NCBI RefSeq assembly: GCF_000143415.4
Contig: NW_003314288.1
Span: forward strand, 1,365,504 to 1,429,503
From: Selaginella moellendorffii
Lineage: Eukaryota; Streptophyta; Lycopodiopsida; Selaginellales; Selaginellaceae
Direction of reading: 5' to 3'
Length of the DNA stretch: 64,000 bases
The notes under the pieces: model-generated
What the model was told of the DNA's origin: nothing
Seen by the model: only the letters and a program-made list of their open reading frames with translations
Database searches by the model: none
Shown here: in pieces, positions 56,201-64,000 of the stretch
How positions within the stretch are numbered: the first letter of the stretch is position 1
Layout: each line of letters opens with the position of its first letter
Program-made: the position numbers and the translations under genes

Positions 56201-56367
56201 ACCAGAAGGAGACCATCAGAATTGTGAAAAATCTCCCAGTTTGTGACGATTGCCATGCGGCCACTGCTCTCATCTCTAAGCTGGAAAAAAGGCTAATCAT
56301 CTGCAAAGATGCCAGTCGGGTTCATGTGTTCCAGGATGGCAGATGTTCCTGTGACAACTACTTTTGA
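53278..56367 (+). CDS. PPR-DYW organellar RNA-editing factor
   Basis: A 1,029-codon intronless frame. PLS-class PPR proteins bind one organellar transcript through their repeats, and the DYW domain deaminates a cytidine. Residues 19-70 (EWKTFFRDPTFWWDNRF, YPDFKHVSTGESLWI) resemble the PDF motif of organellar single-strand-binding OSB proteins. Residues 120-660 are PPR repeats, including five near-identical 111-residue units starting at MYCKCGELEEARKIF. Then come E/E+ motifs and a DYW domain from about residue 890 with the PG box (EPGRSWW), HSEKLALG (catalytic His and Glu), CDDCH and HVFQDGRCSC. The last three residues are NYF instead of DYW. No clear targeting peptide is visible, so the true start could lie upstream of the fold-back. 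The GC content and open frame contrast with the flanking transposons, so the gene looks functional. Confidence 0.93.
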   Translation: MRAALGFVWCVSFLNNLMEWKTFFRDPTFWWDNRFKKKTKFFSESYPDFKHVSTGESLWIANRKTPTWVSAKLESLADPAVGKATTARYKSPHTPPVAGDEPVSLGRLIHRVRDSAESRSLSLGKQAHEAVLKSDEHKSNIYLLTGLIDMYCKCGELEEARKIFDSMGTRSVVSYNAIIQGCGSNGQAELALEYYSALRVDNTIQPDDRTHVAVISACSRLAIESSEKRERALRIAMEIHSMLSKEKKQVDLFVATCLVDMYCKCGELEEARKIFHSMGTRSVVSYNAIIHGCGSNGQAELALEYYSALRAANTIQPDDWTHVAVISACSTLATASSEKRERALCIGMQVHSVLSKEKKHLGLFVANCLVDMYCKCGELEEARKIFHSMGTRSVVSYTAIIQGCNTNGRAELALEYYSALRVDNTIQPDDRTHVAVISACSTLATESSEKRERALRIGMEIHSILSKEKKQVDLFVATCLVDMYCKCGELEEARKIFHSMGTRSVVSYNAIIHGCNTNGRAELALEYYSALRACTTIQPNDRTHVAVINACSTLATESSEKRERALRIGMQVHSVLSKEKKHLGLFVANCLVDMYCKCGELEEARKIFHSMGTRSVVSYTAIIQGCNTNGRAELALEYYSALRADNTIQADAWTYTCVLVACGSVMAIKLGREIHQLAKHKGLLKNNPVLGSSLVSFYGKCGDVDSAQEAFDECRARDDTGLWNSLIQAYTLQGRSIEALERFYSMTQEEGCKADDVSFVSVLNACSHGGLVGKGRQLLDEMPKQYGVKPRLEHYVCLIDMLGRANLLDEAVRVLRAMPFEPDAVVWTSLLGACRKWKNYTIGKLAFERLVEMDPKSGTPYALMANIFGNLGMLSERAAVVERMRGEGSFREPGRSWWTDVSSGKVHSFSVGDRSHSQSDEIAAKLKQLLLRMKEEGYASDVINVLKDIPEEEKEDHLCGHSEKLALGCALVNSHQKETIRIVKNLPVCDDCHAATALISKLEKRLIICKDASRVHVFQDGRCSCDNYF
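53725..55389 (+). repeat. five 333-bp coding repeats (P-L-S triplets) in the PPR gene
   Basis: The word ATGTACTGCAAGTGTGGCGA begins at 53,725, 54,058, 54,391, 54,724 and 55,057, exactly 333 bp apart. Each full unit encodes three PPR motifs (111 residues). Units 1-4 are complete, and unit 5 diverges after about 55,225. Alternating units share variants: KKQVDLFVAT in some, KKHLGLFVAN in others. Confidence 0.95.
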
Positions 56368-57464
56368 AAACATGTCAGTGCTCTTTCTTGCAGTTATCCC
56401 TGGTTTTATCCCTCCGTGAGTCAAGCAGAAACATGGGCCGCTGAGTGAGCATGCCTCGTCAAAGTACCGCCGCCAACCTGAACTTCACGGAGAAAAAATT
56501 AACATTTAAAAGTTAAAACTATGCAAAAGGAGGATGACACGTTGTCTTAAATTTAAATTTCTTTTTGGTAGCAGAATCGGGGAATGCTGACTAAACCTGC
56601 CAACAGGTGCCCCAAAACAGAGCACCCAGATTCAGATAATAAGCCTTAGTATGAAGACTTGCCAGTACCCAAACTCTTTGCTGATAGCAAATACCGCCTC
56701 ATGTTCCGGGAGCAAGGTGATGGCGGCTTGCGGCATGACCAACTTTGGGTTTGTGCTCCTAGAGCACGTTGAAGACGTGTGGAAGCTGGTGATGACGGCA
56801 TTTGTTTCTTGCAATGTACTCACCAGCTCCTCGGCAACGTCTTCCTTCCAGATTTTTTGAGCTTGTCGTGAGTGGTGACCTGCTTGCTCTCTCCTGTGAC
56901 GACTTCTTCCAGCCTCTGGTGCCCAGGCTCTCTTGTGGATGGAGCTAGCCCTACACAGTGTGTGTGTGTGTATCAACCAGCAGATGCACAAATCGTTGAG
57001 AATTAGCAACAAGTGTGTATCATAGGCTTAGTACGTAGTGTACTAGTGTACATGTACATGTGTTTCATCTAAATATAATGGGCCAAATACACCGAAGAAG
57101 TGTGTATAAGAAGAGTAGAAACAAATTAAGAAATGTAAATTAAGAAGTGCAAAAGAAATGAAAATAAAAATTGTCCATCCTCATCAGTTTGCTGAAATTA
57201 AGTTGGATTCAATTCTTCCAGCTCCAAATATTGTGTGATTGAGTTGTGTTTGATAATATCTTCTTTGCTTTTAGTTTTTTATTTTCGAAAGAAAATTAGT
57301 GGGGGAGTGTTGGTAAAGATATCTTTGCCGTTCATTGGTGGTTAATTAAATGAGCATGTTTAGAGATGTTTATAAGAGTTTAGCTCTGGACTAAGAGTTA
57401 CCCAAAAATTAAAGTTCAAAATTTATGTTTTCCCTATTTGCACAATAACTTAAGCTAAAGTAAT
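56368..57464. other. downstream region of the PPR gene
   Basis: AT-rich, with a (TG)n tract at about 56,959-56,972. A minus-strand frame at 56,632-57,012 (126 codons, ending EHEAVFAISKEFGYWQVFIL then a short tail) is open and has balanced composition. It might be a 3' exon of a neighbouring minus-strand gene, but I recognise no family and see no clear acceptor, so I do not call it as a gene. Confidence 0.35.
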
Positions 57465-57874
57465 TGTAAGCGACTAAATTTTCCATTCTACTTTAGTCAT
57501 TTAACCACACCTCTGACCACTTGGAGGAGTCTCATTCACAACCTCTTTAAGTCCAATTCAGGACTTAGGGCTTGCTAGTCCCGAGAATGGCATCCATGCC
57601 ACTCATCCCTTGCACTTGGTCCAAGTGTTCCACGTGTCTAGTCCCAAGACCAACACCCAAAGGTACCATTGACATATCGGCCCGTTACGCTAAGGCCATG
57701 CCCCTTTGCCGCATTAGTGGTCACATCGGTGGTCTGACACCACCTCCATCACAGTCCCGTCTCTCAAAGACTAGGCCATCCGTTCATGAGCGATCATCCC
57801 AGATCCACTCCTTAGCATCCTTAGAATGCCCATAGACATGGGGAATAGCCTTCCCCAATATTCCTTTTTCAGTC
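57465..57874 (-). repeat. family-B LTR fragment, interrupted by a chromovirus
   Basis: The reverse complement of about 48,580-48,914, ending at TGTAAGCGACTAAATTTTCC (57,465). The match stops at 57,874, where the next element's LTR begins, so the rest of this LTR should lie beyond the window. Confidence 0.8.
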
Positions 57875-58797
57875 TGTCGCGAATGTGACTTCGGGTATCG
57901 AAAGATACTTGTCGACCAGTCCTTACGGGCACTCTTTCCTTACTGCCATGACGGTAGGAGGTCGGTACTGCTGGTTCCCTTTATTGGCCCCTCTTGTCCA
58001 AGTGTTAGTAAACTGAACTTAGCATCTGTACTTGGCCGGATGAGCATAAGGAAGGAATTCCTAAGTGTCTATTTAGCCAAGCATACTTGGCCCGGCTTGT
58101 TAGTTCTCTTTTGCTCTGTCTTGCACTGGCTTGGCAAGAACCCTCGCGTATTGAGACTAGTCCCTCAATATCGCCGGATGATAGCTTACCGTGTCTGCCA
58201 AACACCCTCGCTATCACACCCTTTGTGTTGGTCTCATTTCAGTCCCGAATGCTATTTATGGAAGGTGTCTAGATTAGCTCATTTGGCATATCTACGGAAT
58301 ATAGAGATCGGTCTGAACACAATGGTGTTCATCCCATGTCCAAATTCGCAATCTAAGGACATTCCATATTTAGTAAGTTTCGGACTTGTCCCAGAGACTA
58401 ACTCCTGGTACTAAGGGAGGCTTGGGGTGAAAGCCCAAAGCGTGTGTCCCTCAAGGGGGGGGGGGGGGCTGTGGGGGGTTCCAAATGTATAGTAGGGATA
58501 GTGGTTGGAATGCATGTCCGACCACCTGAGACATTAGTTTGGCTCCCGCTGGGCTGTGTCGCTCCTTGTTCTACGTCCGGCTTGGGTCTAAGCCCAAGCT
58601 CCACGCTGCTCTAGTCGGTGGAGTACCCTCCTTCTCGCGTTAGGCCACCGGTATGCCAAAATTGTGCCAGACTCCGTCTGACACCATTTTGCGTGCAGGT
58701 GCTGGATACGGGGAGCTGATGCTCGTGGGATTGTACCGGACCCTCGTTTCGTAGCGCAACGGGCTTGGAGTTCGGCTCCAAATTCAGGTGCGCTACA
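57875..58797 (+). repeat. 5' LTR of the autonomous family-A element
   Basis: TGTCGCGAATG to GCGCTACA, 923 bp. Identical in organisation to the LARD LTRs, including the G tract (about 58,457-58,469 with a GGGGGG downstream), up to about 58,690. The last 100 bp differ from the LARDs and lack the 12-bp hairpin. Confidence 0.92.
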
Positions 58798-58799
58798 TT

Positions 58800-58810
58800 T
58801 GGTATCAGAG
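58800..58810 (+). other. primer-binding site of the autonomous element
   Basis: TGGTATCAGAG, two bases after the LTR, identical to the LARD primer site. Confidence 0.88.
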
Positions 58811-58988
58811 GGATTGTCTCAGCGATTCCTATCCAACTTTTGTCGGATTTTCTGACTCAAGTTGCATATGCAGAGACTTTTCTAGTAGATCCGAAGCGAC
58901 CTGTGTAGGATTAGTTGGATTGCACCATTCGGTAAGGACGTTGTATGCATGTTCAGTTACTGATAGAGGCATGCATGCAGCTAGCGGG

Positions 58989-61900
58989 ATGGTGAAACGG
59001 AACCGTGCTGATGACGCTGTAACCTCTAGATGGGCGAATCGAGAGGAGGAAACTCCTGCTAGAGATGCTGCGGAAGAGGCTGAGGCCAAGTCGGAAGAGG
59101 ATGAGCCAAATGCTGCAGCACTGCAGCGCACGGCTCATGAAGTCGAGATCGAGAATTTGCGAAAGGAGATTCGCAAATTAAAGAAGGAGAACAAGAAGAG
59201 GAAGAAAGAAGCTGAGGCAGCTAAACCAGCAAAGCCTAAGCAACCGGATTCCTCTTCAAGTTCTGAGGACGATGAAGTTCTGCAGCCGCCCCCGGTTGCA
59301 CGAGTTTCAAAGTTCAAGCCTCCGAAACCACCTAATTTCAGAGGCATGCGGGACTATCAGGTTTTGGAAGACTGGGTCTACGATATGGAGAACTACTTCA
59401 TAGCGGCAGACGTAGATGATCGTACGAAAGTTGCGTGCGCGCAATCCTTTCTCACCGATCATGCCAAAACTTGGTGGCGCCAGGTGTGTGCTGAAAAAGG
59501 GCAGACTAGAAGTTGGACCAAGATGCGGTCTCGTATCCGTAAGGAATACTTGCCGGATGATCTTGGTCTGAGACTTCGCGCAGAGCTGCGGCGGTTAAAG
59601 CAGCGAGGGGACCTTATGCATTACGTTAATGCGTTTGCTCAGAAGCGCATTATGATTGCAAATATGAGTGACGAAGATGCTCGGAGTTATTTCCTGGAGG
59701 GTTTAAGTTCACTTTCTCGAAATGAGATTTTGAAGTTTAAGCCGAAGACGTACCTGGAGTGTAAAGAGGCAGCGTAGCAAGTTGCCTTTAGTCACTCGCT
59801 CATAGAACAATATCAGCAATCGTATGCTGGTAACTCGGACAAGAATAAAAATTCTGGGAATAAGCAAGGTGATCGGAAACAAAGGGTGGAAAGTAGGTAC
59901 CGCCCTGGGGGCTCACAAGCTACGGTGAATAAAGGTGGTGGTGGTTGGAGACCACCAGCAGCTTCTTCTGGTCCTAGGCCCTCTGTTCCTCCTCCTGGTG
60001 GGTACAAGCAGCAGCAACCTACAAAACCTGCTCCTAGCGGAACGGGTAGTGTGGGTCATTGCTTCCATTGTGGAGAGTCGGGACATAGGTCCTCGGAATG
60101 TCCCAACAAGCATAAGACAAGGTCTCGGGTTAATGTCATGAGGGAAGACGGTGGTGGTGAAGCCGAAGGGGTTGACGAGTTGGTCAATGCAGACTATGAG
60201 GAAGAAGAGGTGAGTAACTTTCGTTGCTTTCCTCAAGCTTTTCTTGCAGTCAATGCAAACACTGATCCGTTAATGTATCTGGTAGGCTTTGTCCGTGGAC
60301 ACCGAATCCGAGTGATGATTGACACGGGAGCTACGCACAGCGTGATATCCGAAGACTTAGTTAAGTTGTTAGGATTGAATGCTGAGCAAATGTCACCTAT
60401 GCACTTCCGGTTTGCGGAGGGTGGGCAAGTAGCCAGAAAGTTTGTGAGTGATGTTCCAATAAAGATATCCAAGTGGAAAGAAAGAGTGGACTTGGTAGTG
60501 TTGAAGATACCAGATTTTCAGATGGTGTTTGGTATGGATTTCTTCAACAAGTATATAAAAGGGATTTATGGTGCTGGACAAAGTCGTATCACGTTGAAGT
60601 CAGAAGGACATCCTGATGTATCCTTTCAGTTGCAAAAGCGTTCCTCAAAAGATTGGGATGCAAAGTTCCTGACTGCGAGGGCCGTTCAAAAAGCAGCTAA
60701 GAGGGGATGTCAGACCTTTTGGGTTCAAGTGATGGAAGCTGAGGGTGTTGGTGACTCAGTACGAATCGGCGATGGGGTTGATCCTGTACCAAAAAGGATA
60801 TTGGAGTTGTTGGCGAGGAATCAGGATATCTTTCCGAAGGATTTGCCGCCAGGGCTACCTCCTAGCCGTGAGGTTGATCATCGGATTGAGATTATTCCGG
60901 GTTCTAAGCCACCTACAAAGGCTCCATATCGGTTGAACATCAAGGAGATGGCTGAACTCAAGAAGCAACTCACGGAGCTTCTTGACAAAGGTCATATCCG
61001 ACCAAGCAAGTCACCTTATGGAGCGCCGGTCCTCTTCGTTATGAAGAAGGATGGAACCATGAGGATGTGTATTGACTATCGGGCACTCAACAAGATCACG
61101 GTTAAAAACAGTTATCCTTTGCCTCGCATTGATGACTTGTTTGACCAACTCTTAAAGGCTAAGTATTTTACGCGACTTGATTTGCGGTCCGGGTATCATC
61201 AGATACGGGTGGCAGATCAGGATGTGGAGAAGACAGCCTTTAAGACTCGGTACGGATCTTATGAGTTCCTTGTCATGCCATTTGGATTATGCAATGCTCC
61301 GGGAACGTTCAGCACTATGATGGATAGAATATTCGGAGATTACTTGGATGCATTTGTTGTCCTGTATATTGACGATGTTCTTGTCTTTAGTGAGACGTTG
61401 GAGGATCATTTGAAACACTTGGAGCTGGTGTTTCAGAAATTGCGCAAACACAAACTGTATGCTAAGGAAAGTAAATGCGCTTTTGGTCAATTGCGCGTAA
61501 ACTTTCTGGGACATATAGTTGGTGGTGGCGTGATTGAGGTCGATCCAAAGAAGGTGGAAGCGGTGAAGTCCTGGGAAGTCCCGACCACTGTATCAGATGT
61601 TCGTTCCTTTCTCGGTTTGGCGGGATACTATCGCAAGTTTGTCCGCAATTTTGCAAGGATTGCTCTTCCGTTGACTGAGTTGACAAAGAGTAGTGTTCCG
61701 TTTCATTGGACACCAACTTGCCAGTGTGCTTTTGCACGGTTGAAGGAGATCTTGACTACGGTTCCTGTTCTCAGGATCCCAGATCTTGATAAACCTTTCG
61801 AAGTGCATTGTGATGCATCTGGCTATGCTATCGGTGCCGTGTTGCAGCAAGATTGTGACAAAGCGGTTGGTGTTACGCTAAGGCGACATGGTTGTCCCGT

Positions 61901-63704
61901 TGCATTCTATTCCAAGAAATTGGATGAGACTCAACAAAGATGGCCAACGCATGAGAAAGAGATGTTTGCTATAGTGTCGGCCCTGGAACACTGGAGACAC
62001 TACTTGGGTGGACATACCAAGGTTTATACAGATAGTAACACACTGAGCTACTTTGCTACGTAGCCTAAGCTTATGCCGAAGCAGGCTCGTTGGCAAGAGA
62101 AGCTTGCTAGATATGATATTGAAATCATATATAAACCTGGTAAAGACAATATTGTTCCGGATGCGTTGAGTCGTCAAGCTCAATTCTGGGCAATATCGGC
62201 AATCAGTTCGGACTGGTTGGAAGACGTTCGGGCTTCATATGAAAGTGATCCATTGGCGAAGGCAATCTTATGCCGTGCGGGGTTGTTGAAGCAGAGCCCT
62301 GGTAGCGAAGCAGCAAAAGTTGCTAGTCGCACTAATGCGCAACTTCACTTCTCAGTTCGGGATGGGCTTATATTCTATAAGCAAGAAAGATTGTATCTTC
62401 CCTCTAAGGATCTTCAGCAGTTATTTTTGCGGGAACATCATGATGTTCCGGCAGCGGGACATGGTGGACAGCGAAAGACTCTAGCTTCATTGAAAAAGGG
62501 ATTTTTCTGGTCTGGTATAGAAGGCGATGTAGTGGACTATGTCCGTTCCTGCCCTATATGCCAGCAATGTAAGCGCAAAGCTGAGAAGCAGGCTGGAAAG
62601 TTGCAGTGCATTCCAGTACCGGCATGGCCATTTCAAAGCGTGACACTTGATTTCATCACTTGCTTGCCGAAGTCTAAGGTTTATGATACTTTGATGGTGG
62701 TTGTGGATCGGTTGTCAAAGATTGCACACTTCATTCCAACTGTGGGAACAGTGAATGCGAAACAAGCAGCAAAGCTCTTTTTCCATGAAGTAGTGCGAGT
62801 TCGTGGTCTTCCTGAAGAGATGATCTCAGATAGAGATTCAAGGTTTACGGGGAAGTTTTGGGGCACACTGTTCCAGTTGTTTGGTACCAAGTTGAAGTTT
62901 AGTACGGCTTATCATCCTCAAACTGATGGGCAGACCGAACGGGTGAATGCTCAAGTTGAGGATTATCTGCGGTACTATGTCGCAGCGGACCAACGCGACT
63001 AGGTTGAGCATTTGGATACAGCAGAAATATGTTATAACAACACATTTCACAGCGCTGTCGGCTGTTCTCCATGGGAGATGCTGCAAGGAAATGCTCGTGG
63101 GGTTCCTCAACAGATTGTTGTACCAAAACCAATGTCCGAGGTGTTGGTCCCAGCCGTTGAGACTTATGCGGAGCAGCTACGCCAAGGTTGGTCTAGAGCT
63201 ACTGAGGCAATGGGCAAAGCTCAGGATAGGTATCGACGTGATAAGGATCAGCATCGTCGGGATGTATCCTATCAAGTGGGAGATCAGGTGTAGCTATCTT
63301 CCCGAAACTTGAACATTAAGGGTTCTCTGTCTCGGAAGCTCTTGCCGAGATATATTGGACCCTATCGGGTGTTGCGGCGCATTGGTAATGTATCCTATCA
63401 ATTGGATCTTCCTGTGGAGATGTCCAGTATTCATAATGTATTTCATGCCAATCTCTTGGCTCCATACACTATGGATGATGCACATCAAGCGGAGATTCGT
63501 CCACCACCAGAAGTTGTGGATGGTGAACCTGAATATGAAGTGGAAGCTATTTTGGGTACACGCTGGCTTAAGCGTGCCAAACGTCGGGAGTATCTAGTTA
63601 AGTGGAAAGGTTACCCATCTTGTGAATCAACTTGGGAGCCTCTTAGTAATCTTACACATGCTCGTGAGCTTGTCACGACATATGAGAATCGTAATAAAGA
63701 TTAG
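58989..63704 (+). pseudogene. gag-pol: gag-pol polyprotein, one frame with four TAG codons
   Basis: The frame from the ATG at 58,989 is interrupted only by TAG at 59,775, 62,061, 63,000 and 63,291. Order: Lys/Glu coiled coil (59,110-59,220), retrotransposon-gag domain (about 59,330-59,770), zinc knuckle [14 protein letters not shown] (60,061-60,102), retropepsin [15 protein letters not shown] (about 60,313-60,357), RT with YIDD at 61,365-61,376, RNase H from [18 protein letters not shown] (61,798), integrase zinc finger (HDVPAAGHGG, CPICQQC; 62,440-62,570) and core (TLDFITCLP, ISDRDSRF), GPY-type domain LPRYIGPYRVLRRIG (63,342), and chromodomain YEVEAILGTRW with YLVKWKGYPSCESTWEPL (63,530-63,642). 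Gag and pol share a frame, so no frameshift would be needed. About 1,571 codons. Confidence 0.93.
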
Positions 63705-64000
63705 CTTTTGTAAATCTTGTAATCAATCTTGCAAATCAATAAAGTAATATATTTCTATAAATCAAAATGTCGTTTCTCTTGTTCGTTCATAATTGGGTCA
63801 GTTTTGGCAGGCTGACTTCGGCACTTCGGTGCATGGGTCCAATCCATAACCATGGGGATAACTATTATAGACTGATCACAAGTCCCCGCCTCTCTCTCGA
63901 TGGCTCATTTTCGAAAAGGGGTGTGGTTGTGTAAACAACTTAATCTGCCAGTTTATAGTAGTTATCTAAATCTTCCCGACGGGGTTGATTTCTTGCTCAG
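63705..64000 (+). other. 3' untranslated region of the chromovirus
   Basis: Begins with AT-rich sequence including AATAAAG near 63,738, then unique sequence to the window end. No polypurine tract or TGTCGCG LTR start is visible yet. Confidence 0.6.

Larger units (their letters stand above)
57875..64000 (+). mobile_element. near-intact Ty3 chromovirus, family-A LTR, runs off the window
   Basis: 5' LTR 57,875-58,797, primer-binding site, and a single gag-pol frame from 58,989 to 63,704 containing only four TAG codons. The 3' LTR is not reached by 64,000. It shares LTR blocks and the primer site with both LARD copies, so it is the likely supplier of proteins for them. The few differences from open frames suggest it is the youngest retroelement here. 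Confidence 0.9.

Noticed and set aside
56632-57012. 126-codon minus-strand frame downstream of the PPR gene
   Set aside because: Possibly a terminal exon, but no family, clear acceptor or partner exon was found, so it is not called.
6870-63293. Reassignment or programmed readthrough of TAG
   Set aside because: The PPR gene and other host-type sequence give no sign of an altered code, and the stops lie in elements that also carry frameshifts. Mutation is the simpler explanation.

Overview
This is a nuclear window from a land plant with a large, transposon-filled genome. Evidence for this is eukaryotic GT-AG introns, nested LTR retrotransposons of plant Ty3 lineages (chromodomain and Tat/Athila-like), and one intronless PPR-DYW RNA-editing gene. 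The PPR family is expanded in seed-free plants, so a fern or lycophyte is my best guess, but nothing in the window proves it. A run of exactly 100 N (31,729-31,828) is an assembly gap.

Layout. 1-4,691 is degenerate DNA with a scrap of an LTR. 4,692-28,776 is one large LTR element without coding capacity (LARD-like). It is bounded by the identical 5-bp duplication ATGAT and split by two later insertions: a Ty3 chromovirus (6,289-11,892) and a 12.85-kb DNA transposon with 22-bp terminal inverted repeats and an 8-bp target duplication (13,615-26,461). A second, inverted copy of the LARD (41,995-46,715) preserves the empty sites for both insertions. 28,782-30,300 is an old minus-strand gag-protease relic. 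31,851-41,829 is a second LTR family (B) with a gag-protease remnant, itself split by a complete Tat/Athila-like Ty3 element (33,415-41,203). 46,716-52,000 holds another family-B LTR, a chromovirus tail, a LINE fragment and an integrase tail. 52,024-53,275 is a fold-back structure just upstream of the PPR gene (53,278-56,367). 57,465-57,874 is another family-B LTR piece, interrupted by a nearly intact chromovirus (57,875 to beyond the window end). Its LTR and primer-binding site match those of the LARD, so it is the likely autonomous partner.

The most unusual object is the 12.85-kb transposon. It carries a plus-strand transposase-like gene (DUF7869-like, with a DN..EN and GHTxEDVD signature) and a divergent minus-strand gene. 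I could reassemble 11 exons of the latter in a consistent frame, about 1,616 codons with two internal amber codons. They encode a ParB-like domain, a central region of unknown fold, Lys-rich and acidic tracts, and a C-terminal FCP1-like HAD phosphatase domain. About 24 copies of a 22-bp palindrome are scattered through the element. At least four, and probably seven, of them form the core of 38-81-nt introns, with splice sites a few bases on either side.

Across the coding elements about 30 in-frame stops interrupt otherwise open frames. About 22 are TAG, and nearly all are one C-to-T or G-to-A change from the residue expected in the family. This pattern fits decay of methylated cytosine, especially in CAG (CHG) context.
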